DNA from: Myxococcus stipitatus DSM 14675
GTDB taxonomy: Bacteria > Myxococcota > Myxococcia > Myxococcales > Myxococcaceae
Length of the DNA: 64,000 nucleotides
Assembly (NCBI RefSeq): GCF_000331735.1
Contig: NC_020126.1
Location: forward strand, 1,984,001-2,048,000
Reading direction: 5' to 3'
A program made the translations under genes and the position numbers. Shown piece by piece: positions 1-9,050 of this stretch. A model generated the notes under the pieces. That model was not told the origin of the DNA. It was given only the letters and a program-made list of their open reading frames with translations, and ran no database searches. Numbering within the stretch: position 1 is the first letter of the stretch; every line of letters begins with the position of its first letter.

Positions 1-75
1 AATCACGGGCGGCGATTCCGCCAGCGCGGGTACGGCCCACAGCATCAACACCATCACCCCACGGTGCAGCAGCAT
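1..75 (-). CDS. Start of a secreted protein, truncated by the window edge
   Basis: Reading the minus strand from an ATG at 75 gives 25 codons with no stop before the left edge. The peptide begins MLLHRGVMVLML and continues to WAVPALAESPPVI. This is a typical Sec signal peptide: one Arg, a hydrophobic core, and an Ala-Leu-Ala cleavage site. A GGGAG ribosome-binding sequence ends six bases upstream of the ATG. Nothing of the mature domain is visible, so no function can be given. Confidence 0.7.
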   Translation of the reverse strand, partial: MLLHRGVMVLMLWAVPALAESPPVI

Positions 76-282
76 CGAGTCTCCCAGCGGCGGCGTCCTT
101 CGGGACGAAAAAGCAGCGTCACGCGGCCTGAACACCCATCGGGGCTGCCTATTTCTCACTCCTGCTTGTCCTGGGGGCGTCGGTCGGGTCCACCGGTCAG
201 CGCAGGCCCGTCGCGTCAGGGCGTGAGTGGACTCGGTGCGCGTGCGGCCGCGATGAGCGGACGCACGGGTGTGAGAGAGGGA

Positions 283-353
283 AGCGGGTGACGGGATTCG
301 AATCCACGCCACCCGCTCGAGATGCGGATGCTCTTCCCCTGGGCTACGGAGGC
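283..353 (-). ncRNA. Decayed tRNA-like sequence (anticodon position CUC)
   Basis: On the minus strand a D arm, an anticodon arm with a 5-bp stem and loop AUCUCGA (CUC at 34-36), and a T arm around the palindrome at 292-303 occur in normal tRNA order. The acceptor strands do not pair: GCCUCCG faces CACCCGC and only three positions match. The T stem has two wobble pairs and an A-C mismatch, and no CCA is encoded. The 3' portion resembles a bacterial tRNA-Gly 3' end. I read it as a tRNA-derived relic or tRNA mimic, not a working tRNA. It shares the string ACACGCC at its 5' side with the Y-RNA-like elements elsewhere in the window, but lacks their 3' motif. Confidence 0.45.
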
Positions 354-611
354 GTGTTGTCTGCCATTTCCGCTGAGCGCGGCGGACCTCGTGCCGTCAG
401 GGGGACGCTGTGCGTTGAATCCAGCGGGCCCTGAAGGGCTCGGGCTCTCCAGGCCCGTGCGTCTTCCTTCTTCAGGGTGCAGCGCAGGAGGCGGTGCGAG
501 TGCGGGGCCGCGGGTCGTTCTCCTCCGCGTGGAGGCACCAGCGGCGGAACGAAGTGGCCGGCCGGGTTCTGGGCATGACGTGATGACCCGAATGGGGGAG
601 AGTTCGTTGTC

Positions 612-980
612 ATGCGCAACGTCTCGATGCCCGCCCTGCTTCTCTCGATACTTGCCGTGGGCATCACCATGGCCGTGGCTGGAGCGTGGGGAATGGGAAT
701 GACGCGCGTCCGCGTCATCAATGCGTCCGAACGTGAGCTGCGGAGCTTGGAGGTGAAGTTCCCGGGACGCGTATGCCATTACGAGAAGGTCGCCCTTCAA
801 GCCGAAGTCCGGTGCGAGGGGCGGGCGGACCGGGATGGGTACGTCGAGGTCTCGTATCGTCTGGGGGAAGGGGCAGCGCAGCACGTCGTTTCGAAGGAGT
901 ACGTCAGTCCCTCGATGGGATGGCGAGGCTCCCTGCTGCTGCGGCCCGATGGAAGCCTCGACGCCACCGAGTCTCGGTAG
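612..980 (+). CDS. Small membrane-anchored or exported hypothetical protein
   Basis: 122 residues. An N-terminal hydrophobic segment at about 7-28 looks like a signal anchor or uncleaved signal peptide. A soluble region follows that reads as beta-rich (VRVINASERELRSLEVKF, then VEVSYRLGEG). There are two cysteines, near residues 55 and 68. A GGGGGAGAG sequence ends about ten bases before the ATG. No family recognised. The neighbouring genes do not suggest a pathway. Confidence 0.6.
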   Translation: MRNVSMPALLLSILAVGITMAVAGAWGMGMTRVRVINASERELRSLEVKFPGRVCHYEKVALQAEVRCEGRADRDGYVEVSYRLGEGAAQHVVSKEYVSPSMGWRGSLLLRPDGSLDATESR

Positions 981-1172
981 CTCCCGCGCGACCCTCTCCC
1001 CTCGGAGACTCTCGAGCCACGCGCTGCGCTCTTGAACGCGCAGGACGAACCGTGTGCGAGACATCCCCACGCGTGTGGCCTGCTCACCGACGGCCCCGAT
1101 TCGAGCGGCCTTGCTTCTTCTGGTCGCTGTCATAGGACGTCAACCCCACCGCTGACGAAGAAGGACTCAACC

Positions 1173-1478
1173 ATGGTCGTGGAGTACATCCGTTATGACG
1201 TCCCCACCGAGCGGGCCGGAGCGTTTCTCGAGGCCTACCACCACGCGGGGGAGCATCTGCGCGCCTCACCTCATTGCCTGCGCTACGAAGTGAGCCGAGG
1301 CGTCGAGGAGCCGCACCACTTCATCGTCCGCATCGAGTGGGACTCCGAAGAGGGACACCTCCAGGGGTTTCGTCGGAGCCTCGAGTTCCGGAAGTTCTTC
1401 GAGCTCGTGAAGCCCTTCGTCTCCGACATCCAGGAGATGAAGCACTATCGCGTCGAGAGCGCATGGGGCCGCCCCTGA
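1173..1478 (+). CDS. ABM-domain protein (antibiotic biosynthesis monooxygenase-like)
   Basis: 101 residues from an ATG preceded by GAAGAAGGACTC. The start lies inside a longer frame, but only the part from here reads as a domain. The pattern EYIRYDVP..RAGAFLEAYHHAGEHLRASPHC, then HHFIVRIEWDS, then FRKFF fits the ferredoxin-like dimeric alpha/beta barrel of the ABM superfamily. That family includes small quinol monooxygenases and heme-degrading or unknown-substrate members. Catalysis in this family does not require a cofactor, and the substrate cannot be inferred. It stands alone, with a lipoprotein gene downstream. Confidence 0.7.
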   Translation: MVVEYIRYDVPTERAGAFLEAYHHAGEHLRASPHCLRYEVSRGVEEPHHFIVRIEWDSEEGHLQGFRRSLEFRKFFELVKPFVSDIQEMKHYRVESAWGRP

Positions 1479-1614
1479 GCACCCCGCCTCCGTTGGATTG
1501 ACCTGCTTTTTGTGAGGCATATATCGTCGCTTCTCCGGCGGCCCGGCATCCCCGGAGAAGCTCGCGTGAGGGGATGCGACCTGCCGTGTCCACGGCGACA
1601 GCGAGGAGGGGGCG

Positions 1615-3561
1615 ATGCATCCGAGCCGTTCCAGTGCAGGTGCCCTCGCGGCCACGCTCGCGCTCATCTGCGTCGCCTGTTCGAGCGAACCGCCCGAGCG
1701 CCCGCCCTCGAGACCGCCGAGCCTGATGGCCATCGGCCCGCCCCCCGCGCCCGCGCCACCTCCTCCTGAGCCCGCCACACCCGCCCCACCGACGCCGGCC
1801 GCGCAGGTGCCTCCTCCCGCGTCAGCGCCCGAGCCCTCGCTGCTGCTCTCCGACCCCGCGGAGCTCATCCTCCTGGAGCAGCAGGGGCTGTCCTTCGGCC
1901 AGCAGCTCGGCGCACCCGCCGAAGATGCACAGCGTCTCCTCGACTCGCCACGGTATGCGTCCTTCGTCTCCGTCATCGAGCGAGACCTCGCGGAGCTCTC
2001 CAGTCGAGACGGCATCGCTCCCAGCCAGTTCCCGCTCGACCCCCAGCGCCTGAACTATGTCTTTGATGCGCGGTGGCTGCGCTCACCTCGCGCGCGCTTC
2101 CAGTTGGTGGGCGTGGTCAACCGGCTCGACATGCGGTTCTCGACGCCCAAGGAGTGTGGCCAGCTCCGGCTGATCTACCGCCTCTCGCTGCAGCCGGAAG
2201 GCCGCCCCGTCGTCCGACTGCCAATGACTGTCAACGTCATCCGGCCGGTGCCCCTGGCTCCAGGGGGAGGTTGCAGGGCGATGGCCCAGCAGTGGCGCGC
2301 ACTGCCCTCGACCGCCTCCGAGCGAGTCGCCGCGGTGAGGCGCCTGGTGACCCAGCTGCCGCCCATGAGCGGCCTCGAGACGAACTTCCAGAACCTGCAC
2401 GGGCCGGGAACCCCCGACGCGGATGACCATGCGGAGTACGTCCTCAGGTCCTTCGATGTGCGGCGGGAGCGACTCGTCCCTCGGCCACTCCTCAACACGC
2501 CTCGGGCGGACCTCAACGCGGCGGAGCGGAAAGCGCTGGTGGGCTGGATCGTGAAGAGCTTCATGGACATCGACGCCGGGCGCTCCGTTCTTCCGGAGCG
2601 GTTCCTGGCCACGCGGGCCATCTCGGTGAGCCCCCGAGGGCTCTCCCGCCCCGCCAATCGCGTCTTCAGCTCCCTCCTCGACGCGGAGCTCGACTCCCGG
2701 GTGTTCGCGGAGCTTCCCTATGGCAAGGCGAAGCAGGTTCGCTCCCCTCGGGGCCTGTTGAGACGGCTGGATGGCTTCACGTGCACGGGGTGCCATCAAA
2801 GCCGCGCCGTCGCGGGCTTCCACCTCCCTGGCGAGGAGCGAGACCCGGACCAGACGTTCAACGCCCTCGCGGTCGGTGTCTCGCCGCATCTGCATGAGGA
2901 GCTCGGCTGGCGGGGACGGATGCTCGCCAGCGTCGCGGAGGGGACATCCTTCGTTGAGCCGAGACCCTTCCCCGAGCGCGCCACCTCCGCCGGTATCTAT
3001 GGCTCACATTGTGGTCTCGGTGACCCGAGCTTCGCGGACTGGACGTGCCAGGCGGGGCTCGAGTGCCGCGACAGTCACCACGACGAAGTCGGGTTCTGCG
3101 CGCCAGCCATCCCGTCCTCCGGTGACGCGTGCGAGAACGCGCGGGTGGTCGCACGTCCCGGTGCGAGCGGTGACCAGCTCGTCGCGGACCCTCCCGAGGT
3201 GTGTCAGGGGCAGCCTCCGGACAGCATTCCGTGCATCACCAATCGCTACGGGTTCCCGCTCGGGTCTTGCTCCGTGGCGTGTGCCCAGCCAGGCACGCGC
3301 ACGGGCTCCTCGGTGTGCGCGATGATGCTCGTCTCCGGCTATGAGCAGGTCTGCTTCCCTCGGGAGGAGCCGATCGAAGACTGCGTCCGGAAGCAAGGGC
3401 TCACGGCCGCCATGACCACGCGCGCCTGCTCCGTCGACGAGCCCTGTCGCGATGACTACGGCTGCAGCCGCTACCCAGGCAGCGCCCCCGGAACCGGGGC
3501 CTGCGTACCGCCCTACTTCTTGTTCGACTTCCGGGTCGATGGCCCCAGGCTCGACCGCTGA
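1615..3561 (+). CDS. Large lipoprotein with one c-type heme motif
   Basis: 648 residues. The N terminus is a lipoprotein signal (MHPSRSSAGALAATLA, lipobox Val-Ala-Cys near residue 22), followed by a proline-rich linker to about residue 75. A single CxxCH motif (CTGCHQSR, about residue 395) indicates possible covalent heme c binding in the periplasm or at the surface. The C-terminal ~180 residues are cysteine-rich and probably disulfide-bonded. Start chosen at an ATG with GAGGAGGGGGCG just upstream. A hairpin follows the stop. It resembles uncharacterised myxobacterial exported proteins. An electron-transfer or cytochrome-peroxidase-like role is only a guess. Confidence 0.75.
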   Translation: MHPSRSSAGALAATLALICVACSSEPPERPPSRPPSLMAIGPPPAPAPPPPEPATPAPPTPAAQVPPPASAPEPSLLLSDPAELILLEQQGLSFGQQLGAPAEDAQRLLDSPRYASFVSVIERDLAELSSRDGIAPSQFPLDPQRLNYVFDARWLRSPRARFQLVGVVNRLDMRFSTPKECGQLRLIYRLSLQPEGRPVVRLPMTVNVIRPVPLAPGGGCRAMAQQWRALPSTASERVAAVRRLVTQLPPMSGLETNFQNLHGPGTPDADDHAEYVLRSFDVRRERLVPRPLLNTPRADLNAAERKALVGWIVKSFMDIDAGRSVLPERFLATRAISVSPRGLSRPANRVFSSLLDAELDSRVFAELPYGKAKQVRSPRGLLRRLDGFTCTGCHQSRAVAGFHLPGEERDPDQTFNALAVGVSPHLHEELGWRGRMLASVAEGTSFVEPRPFPERATSAGIYGSHCGLGDPSFADWTCQAGLECRDSHHDEVGFCAPAIPSSGDACENARVVARPGASGDQLVADPPEVCQGQPPDSIPCITNRYGFPLGSCSVACAQPGTRTGSSVCAMMLVSGYEQVCFPREEPIEDCVRKQGLTAAMTTRACSVDEPCRDDYGCSRYPGSAPGTGACVPPYFLFDFRVDGPRLDR

Positions 3562-3595
3562 CGGGCTGCTGATTCGGCAGGGACGGATGCATCTG

Positions 3596-3624
3596 CACGG
3601 CGGAAGGGAATCCCCTCCGCCGTG
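3596..3624 (+). terminator. Hairpin after the heme lipoprotein gene
   Basis: A 9-bp perfect stem (CACGGCGGA paired with TCCGCCGTG) encloses an inner GGGA/TCCC pair. It lies 35 bases after the stop codon at 3561. No long T run follows, so termination strength is uncertain. Confidence 0.5.
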
Positions 3625-4058
3625 TCTTCAAGAGATACCCTCCACCGCGCAACAAACTCGGAGGCGTTGCGTCGTGACTCTTGACGCAGACGCACCACGG
3701 CGGCATTTTCGTTCAACAGCGCATTGTTTCACCGGGCTTCGCCCCTCGCGTGTTCGCGGGTGAGCGCGACCCCAGGGTCAATGGCTGATGGAAAGACACC
3801 ACTGTCCGAAACGGGAACGCTCGCGCGCGTGAGACAAAACCGCTTTCAGGGCACCGCTTTAAGCCCTCGGGTGTCACGTCTCTTTACGCCCCCGGTGATG
3901 AGACATGGAGTGCCGGTGCTCCAGGTAATCCATCGAATGCCGGCTATTCCATTCTATCGGACTGTGTGGCCCGACTGTTGCTCCATGCCTGAGCACGTTG
4001 ACCGCGGCTGACGGGAAGTCAGGCGGCGGCGTAACCCCCTGAACCAGAGGAAACGGAA
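3625..4058. other. Gene-poor gap of about 430 bases
   Basis: Short frames here lack codon-usage character and ribosome-binding sites. Local A+T is somewhat higher than in the flanks, for instance around 3700-3730 and 3940-3960. It probably carries the promoter and leader of the downstream metalloprotease. I see no clear promoter hexamers, RNA gene or repeat. Confidence 0.4.
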
Positions 4059-4826
4059 ATGCTCAAGCAGGCGGCAGTCCTCGTGGTGAGCTGTGGTGCC
4101 CTGATGGTTGGCTGCGGTACCGACATGGAGGACAAGAACCAGGAGATCGTCTCCAATCTGGTCAAGGCGGGCTACCCGGCCAACGACATCATGGTCGTCG
4201 ACGGCGAGGTGTTCGTGGGTCAGGACGCCCACGTGACGCTCGAGGCCTCCCGCGAGATGATCGCGACGGGCGAGGAGACCGAGGAGCACTACCGGACGAC
4301 GAACCTGGTGAGCTCCTCCGTCCGGAAGATCTGCATCAACCCCACGGCCGGCTTCAACAGCTACAGCCGCCTCAGCCAGGGCCTCGACCTGGCCATCGCG
4401 AACTACAACGCCCTGGGGCTCAGCTTCACCCTGGCGCGCGGCCCGACGACGGGCTGCAACGCGAACATCACCGCGACGACCATGTCCGGCGCCGGTGGCT
4501 CCGCGGGCTTCCCCTCGGGCGGCCTGCCCTACGGGACCATCAACATCGGCACGGGCCTGCAGAGCTACAGCGTGGACGTGAACGAGCACGTCATCACGCA
4601 CGAGATTGGCCACTGCATCGGCTTCCGTCACTCTGACTACTACAACCGCTCCATCAGCTGCGGCAGCGGCGGCAACGAGGGCGCCGCGGGCGTGGGTGCC
4701 ATCCTCATCAACGGCACGCCGGCCACCGCCACGGTGGGCGGTTCCATCATGAACTCCTGCTTCCGCTCGACGGAGTCCGGTGAGTGGACCAGCACGGACA
4801 TCACCGCGCTGAACGTCCTCTACTAA
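4059..4826 (+). CDS. HEIGH-type zinc metalloprotease lipoprotein (M57-like)
   Basis: 255 residues. Lipoprotein signal with lipobox Val-Gly-Cys near residue 19. The extended zinc motif HEIGHCIGFRH (HExxHxxGxxH) is at 181-191, followed by a Met-turn-like SIMNSC near residue 230. This is the metzincin-like arrangement of the dual-action HEIGH/M57 peptidases common in myxobacteria and Bacteroidetes. The segment between signal and catalytic domain may act as a propeptide. AGAGGAAACGG precedes the ATG. Lipidation suggests membrane attachment, with possible outer-membrane or vesicle localisation. Confidence 0.85.
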   Translation: MLKQAAVLVVSCGALMVGCGTDMEDKNQEIVSNLVKAGYPANDIMVVDGEVFVGQDAHVTLEASREMIATGEETEEHYRTTNLVSSSVRKICINPTAGFNSYSRLSQGLDLAIANYNALGLSFTLARGPTTGCNANITATTMSGAGGSAGFPSGGLPYGTINIGTGLQSYSVDVNEHVITHEIGHCIGFRHSDYYNRSISCGSGGNEGAAGVGAILINGTPATATVGGSIMNSCFRSTESGEWTSTDITALNVLY

Positions 4827-4837
4827 GACGTCTCGTG

Positions 4838-4875
4838 CCTGCCCCCTCGTCTGGTCATTCGTTCGAGGGGGCAGG
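4838..4875 (+). terminator. Strong hairpin terminator after the metalloprotease
   Basis: A 12-bp perfect stem, CCTGCCCCCTCG with CGAGGGGGCAGG, closes a 14-base loop and begins 11 bases after the stop codon. No T tract follows, as is common in GC-rich genomes. Confidence 0.6.
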
Positions 4876-5244
4876 TGCAACACGTGGGCGCCGCGTTCCT
4901 GGGCATTCTGGCCCGTGGGGATGCTCGACGAGCGAGGCTTCCAAGGCCCGTGCTTCGACAACGCGGAGGGCCTCGAGGCCGTGTGTGTCTCGGCCTTCCT
5001 CGGGCGGCCCTCGCTTCAACTTCGCTCGAATGATGGAAGCTCTCCGCTAGGAGGCGGGCAAGGACCCTCAGCCGCGCATCGAGGTAGTCCACCCGCCGCT
5101 GTCGAGCCAGGGCCCCTCTCGGTGAACACCATCGACATGCCCGTCTGACTTGCCTCAGCAGATGCCAGACCCCGGGTATTGCCGCAAGCCCCCCTCCGCG
5201 TGCTCCACCCTTGCCCGTTTCATCCCAGAAGCGGGAGGACCGGC
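4876..5244. other. Gap of about 370 bases without a convincing gene
   Basis: Frames crossing this gap have no start with a ribosome-binding site and no protein-like pattern. It lies between a terminator and the flavin monooxygenase gene, so the latter's promoter is probably in its right half. Confidence 0.4.
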
Positions 5245-6711
5245 ATGGTGACACAGCATGCAGTGGTGATTGCGGGAGGGGGCCCGACCGGGCTGATGCT
5301 GGCCGCGGAGCTGGCGTTGGCGCGGGTGGAGGTGGCCATCGTCGAGCGGCGTGCCAGTCAGGAGCTCGTCGGTTCACGCTCGCGTGGCCTTCACGCGCGG
5401 AGTCTGGAGGTGCTGGCTCAGCGCGGGGTCGTCGAGCGCTTCACCTCGCAAGGGCAAGCGGTCCAGAACGTCGCGTTCGGTCAGACGCTCCTGGACCTCA
5501 GCGACTTCCCGACGCGTCACAACCACGGGCTCGCGCTCATGCAGGAGCGCTTCGAGCGCATCCTGGCGGACTGGGTGGGGGAGCTGGCGGTGCCGCTCTA
5601 CCGGGGCTGCGAGGTGACGGCCTTCACGCAGGACGACACGGGCGTCGAGGTCGTGCTGTCCGACGGCCGAGGGCTCCGGGCGCAATACCTGGTCGGGTGC
5701 GACGGAGGGCGCAGTCTCGTCCGCAAGTCAGCGGGCATCGACTTCCCGGGGTGGGACGCGTCGATCAGCTACCTCATCGCCGAAGTGGAGATGACGGAAG
5801 CGCCCGCGTTCGGCATCCGCCGGGACGAGAAGGGCACCTACGCCATGGGCAAGCTGGAGGACGGGCGTGTGGGGGTCGTGCTGAGAGAGGAGCAGGTTGG
5901 AACGGGGGACGCGCCGACCCTCGAGGGGCTGCGCGCGGGGCTCATCGCGCTCTACGGGACGGACTATGGCCTGCGCGGCGCCACGCACGTCTCGCGGTTC
6001 ACCGACATGACGAGGCAGGCGGCGTCCTACCGGGACCGACGGGTGCTCCTGGCGGGTGACGCGGCCCACGTGCACTCACCCATGGGGGGACAGGGGCTCA
6101 ACCTTGGCGTGCAGGATGCCGTGAACCTCGGGTGGAAGCTGGCGCAGGTCGTGCGCGGCGTCTCGCCGGAGAGCCTGCTCGACACGTATCAGGCGGAGCG
6201 GCACCCGGTCGCGGCCCGTGCGCTGCGGAAGACGATGGCGCAGACCGCGCTCAGCCGAGGCGACGCGCGGATGGAGGCCGTGCGCGAGACGCTGGCCGAG
6301 CTGCTTCGGATGGACGAGCCCCGCAAGCAGTACGCGGCGATGATGTCGGGGCTGGACGTCCACTACGACCTGGGCACCGGACACCCGCTGCTCGGGCGCC
6401 GCATGCCGGACCTCGACCTGGTCACCGCCGAGGGGCCTCGGCGCGTGTTCCACCTGTTGCACGACGCGCGGCCCGTGCTGCTCGACCTGGGTGAGCGCGG
6501 TGCTCTCGACATCACACCGTGGGAGGACCGGGTTCGGAGAGTCGCTGCTCGCTATCAGGGGACGTGGGAGCTGCCGGTGCTCGGCGCTGTCGCCGCGCCC
6601 GTCGCGGTGCTGATTCGACCGGACGGGCACGTCGCGTGGGTCGGGGAGGGGACGGACCAGGGGCTGCATGAGGCCCTGGCCCGGTGGTTCGGGGCACCGC
6701 GGGTCGCGTAG
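5245..6711 (+). CDS. FAD-dependent aromatic monooxygenase (PheA/TfdB family)
   Basis: 488 residues from an ATG preceded by GGGAGGACCGGC. The Rossmann motif GGGPTGLML lies near residue 12. A GCDGGRSLVRKSAG segment near 155 matches the DG motif, and LLAGDAAHVHSPMGGQGLN near 270 is the flavin-ribityl GD motif. The C-terminal ~110 residues form the thioredoxin-like domain typical of phenol hydroxylase-type enzymes. The family uses NAD(P)H and O2 to hydroxylate aromatics or polyketides. The substrate is unknown. Convergent with the FAD oxidase gene downstream. Confidence 0.85.
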   Translation: MVTQHAVVIAGGGPTGLMLAAELALARVEVAIVERRASQELVGSRSRGLHARSLEVLAQRGVVERFTSQGQAVQNVAFGQTLLDLSDFPTRHNHGLALMQERFERILADWVGELAVPLYRGCEVTAFTQDDTGVEVVLSDGRGLRAQYLVGCDGGRSLVRKSAGIDFPGWDASISYLIAEVEMTEAPAFGIRRDEKGTYAMGKLEDGRVGVVLREEQVGTGDAPTLEGLRAGLIALYGTDYGLRGATHVSRFTDMTRQAASYRDRRVLLAGDAAHVHSPMGGQGLNLGVQDAVNLGWKLAQVVRGVSPESLLDTYQAERHPVAARALRKTMAQTALSRGDARMEAVRETLAELLRMDEPRKQYAAMMSGLDVHYDLGTGHPLLGRRMPDLDLVTAEGPRRVFHLLHDARPVLLDLGERGALDITPWEDRVRRVAARYQGTWELPVLGAVAAPVAVLIRPDGHVAWVGEGTDQGLHEALARWFGAPRVA

Positions 6712-6736
6712 GGCGGCCCGCTTCAACGGGGGCTGC

Positions 6737-8185
6737 TCAGAAGATGCCCTGTCCCGGCGTGAGGATGTGGTCCGGGTCGTAGCGCCGCTTCGCGTGCTCG
6801 AACCGCTCCCAGCTCGGGTGGAAGTGGCGGCGCCAATCGGCGGGGCTCAGCGACACGGCGTCGACGGGGTAGATCTTCCCGCCGACGGCCGTGAGCCGGT
6901 CGAAGATGGCGCGGTTCTTCTCCAGGAGGGCCGCGACATTCTCCGGCGTCGGCGGGATGGCGGTGCGCAGCAGCGAGAAGAGGAAGACGTGTCTGTCGTT
7001 GGGCGTGCGCAGGAAGGGCGTGGTCAGCGCCGAGGAGCGGAAGGGGTAGATGAGGATGGGCCCCTGCCCCATGTCGGCCTCGGTGGTCTGTGAGAGGACC
7101 TCCTGGACGAAGGCCTCGGCGGACCGGGCGGGGACGAACATGTCCAGCCACGGGTGCGGGAAACTCCAGACACCGAGCTGCTTGAGCAACTCAATCAGCG
7201 GCGCGAGCCGGTTGACGAAGTCGAAGTAGCTGCCATCGCTCACCTGGAGCGTTCCCGGCAGGAAGCCCAGGCCCGCGAGCAGTCGCGAGTCCTCCGGCTC
7301 CGAGCCCGGGGTGAAGTACTTCACGACCTCGAGCTGATACGCCCAGCCCCCGTTGGAGGGGGAGGCGGAGCCCTCGACGTAGTCGAAGCGGCCGTCCTCG
7401 ATGAGTCGGCGCTGGTCCTCCATGAAGCGGTGGAGGTCGTCGTACCGCGCGAGGTAGGTGCGCGCGCGGGGAGGGACCGCGACGAGCCGCACCCGCGCTC
7501 GCACGATGATGCCGAACTGGCCCAGGCCCGAGCGCACGGCGTCGAACAGGGGCCGCTCACGCCAGCGCGAGCAGCGCACGAGCTCACCCCGGCCCGTGAC
7601 GACATCCAGCTCCAGGACGTTGTCCACCTGGAGGCCGTGGCGGAACGCCTGCCCGCCGATTCCTCCCGCCGACAGCGTTCCTCCGATGCTCAGCTCGATG
7701 TAGTCGGTCAGCACGGGCGGGCTCTTGCCGCTGGGGAGCGAGGCCTGGAGCAACTCGTGCCACCGGACACCCGCATCCACCCACGCGCTGTCCTCGCCCA
7801 CCTCGTGGATGGTCGCCAGCGCGGACATGTCGATGACGATGCCCGCCGGCACCTGGGACTGGCCGAAGGTGCTGTGGCTCTCACCCAAGCCGCGAGAGGC
7901 GGCAATCTTCAATCCCTGGCGCCGCGCGAAGCGGACCATGGCCACGATGTCCTTCACCGAGCCGGGGACGAGCACCGCCCATGGCGTGCGGTGGATGATG
8001 TGACCGAAGTCCTCCGTGGCCGCGGTCCGCGACGCCGCATCCATCAGCAGCTCGCCCGCGAGTGGGGGCAGGGGAACCGCGTCAGCCTCCATCGTGGAAG
8101 CCCAGCTTCGGCTCAGGGGATTGAAGGCCACTGCCACCAACGCACCTTGAAGCAACGTTCTCCGGGAGACGGTTCGACTCGACAT
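6737..8185 (-). CDS. Tat-exported FAD-binding oxidase, cytokinin-dehydrogenase-like
   Basis: 482 residues. A twin-arginine signal (SRRTLLQG, residues 7-14) predicts export with flavin already bound. The PCMH/FAD_binding_4 domain runs from about residue 60 to 245 (RGLGESHSTFGQSQ, then GGTLSAGGIGGQAFRHG). A C-terminal substrate domain ends in the characteristic YDPDHILTPGQGIF. The GxGxSH-type motif contains a His that in cytokinin dehydrogenases carries FAD covalently. The substrate may be an amine or alcohol rather than a cytokinin. Alone in its orientation, convergent with 5245-6711. Confidence 0.8.
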   Translation of the reverse strand: MSSRTVSRRTLLQGALVAVAFNPLSRSWASTMEADAVPLPPLAGELLMDAASRTAATEDFGHIIHRTPWAVLVPGSVKDIVAMVRFARRQGLKIAASRGLGESHSTFGQSQVPAGIVIDMSALATIHEVGEDSAWVDAGVRWHELLQASLPSGKSPPVLTDYIELSIGGTLSAGGIGGQAFRHGLQVDNVLELDVVTGRGELVRCSRWRERPLFDAVRSGLGQFGIIVRARVRLVAVPPRARTYLARYDDLHRFMEDQRRLIEDGRFDYVEGSASPSNGGWAYQLEVVKYFTPGSEPEDSRLLAGLGFLPGTLQVSDGSYFDFVNRLAPLIELLKQLGVWSFPHPWLDMFVPARSAEAFVQEVLSQTTEADMGQGPILIYPFRSSALTTPFLRTPNDRHVFLFSLLRTAIPPTPENVAALLEKNRAIFDRLTAVGGKIYPVDAVSLSPADWRRHFHPSWERFEHAKRRYDPDHILTPGQGIF

Positions 8186-8348
8186 TCACTCCTCCTTCGA
8201 CGTCGGAGATTTCTAGCCCGAGGCCGCGCTCTCAACAATTGCCCCTCGTGGGGGGCAGGCTCCTCCACGAGCGCCTCGTGACAATGGGTGTCCCGCTCGT
8301 CAGGTCGGCGTGGTACGAGGTCCGCCTCCACGTCGGACAGGCATGCAC

Positions 8349-9026
8349 ATGAGACATCTCAAACGGTGGGTCCTCGCGGCGACATTCCTGCTCACTGGCT
8401 TCATGTCCTCCACGGCTTCGGCCGGTGGGAAGGTGGGATGGCACCTGCTCGGAAAGTTCTTGGTGGTGTCGGGACAGATGCGGGTGAGCGACCCCTGGTA
8501 CGAGAAGGCGCCCCCGGGCAGCGTTTTCGACCTGTCCCGGGTGCTGGCCGTGAAGAACGGGCAGTGGCAGGCCGCGGCGCATCTCACGGACGAGGGGCCC
8601 AACGGGATTCGGGTGGCGGAGCTCGTCGCGCTTCACGTCACGACCCCGACGAAGTCGCTGAAGTGGAGTCCGGACGTGCTGACCGTGAGCGTCGACTCCG
8701 GCATGGCGGGCTTCTGCGATGACAAGTATTTCCGCGATGTGAGCCAGGTGCCCCCTGGGTATGTGCCCCAGCGGCTCGGGCGCAAGCCGAAGGTCGGCGA
8801 TGTCTGGTCTGACTACGTCACGGAGGCGCTGATTTCGGAGCGTCAAGCGAAGATCATCCCGTTCGGAGTGCTGTCCCGTACGGGGGACGGAGATGGAACG
8901 TATGAGGTTCACGTTGCTCGCGGAGCGGACGGAAGCATTGATGGCGTCCGGCTCATCTATCTGAAAGGCGAAGACCCGAAGAGGCTCCGCACGTCATTGC
9001 AGGTCCTCTTCGGGCAGACGAAGTAG
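8349..9026 (+). CDS. Exported hypothetical protein (DUF4241-like)
   Basis: 225 residues using the ATG at 8349, which has GGACAGG at proper spacing. An ATG six bases earlier is also possible. A signal peptide spans about residues 1-26. The central pattern LTVSVDSGMAGFCDDKYF recalls proteins of the DUF4241 type, which carry a VDSG-AGF-D motif. No enzymatic residues can be assigned. A hairpin at 9031-9050 separates it from the convergent hydrolase. Confidence 0.6.
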   Translation: MRHLKRWVLAATFLLTGFMSSTASAGGKVGWHLLGKFLVVSGQMRVSDPWYEKAPPGSVFDLSRVLAVKNGQWQAAAHLTDEGPNGIRVAELVALHVTTPTKSLKWSPDVLTVSVDSGMAGFCDDKYFRDVSQVPPGYVPQRLGRKPKVGDVWSDYVTEALISERQAKIIPFGVLSRTGDGDGTYEVHVARGADGSIDGVRLIYLKGEDPKRLRTSLQVLFGQTK

Positions 9027-9030
9027 GGGT

Positions 9031-9050
9031 GGGCCCCTTCAGGGGGCCTT
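9031..9050. terminator. Convergent hairpin
   Basis: GGCCCC-TTCA-GGGGCC stem-loop lies between the stop at 9026 and the convergent gene's stop at 9039-9041. It overlaps the end of the minus-strand gene and could terminate both directions. Confidence 0.45.

Noticed and set aside
283..353. Calling a functional tRNA-Glu(CUC)
   Set aside because: The acceptor strands match at only three of seven positions and the T stem has a mismatch at its closing pair.
216..1133. A 305-codon minus-strand frame crossing the first tRNA-like region
   Set aside because: It shows no domain or codon-usage character and overlaps two better plus-strand genes. Part of it is just the translated tRNA-like sequence.
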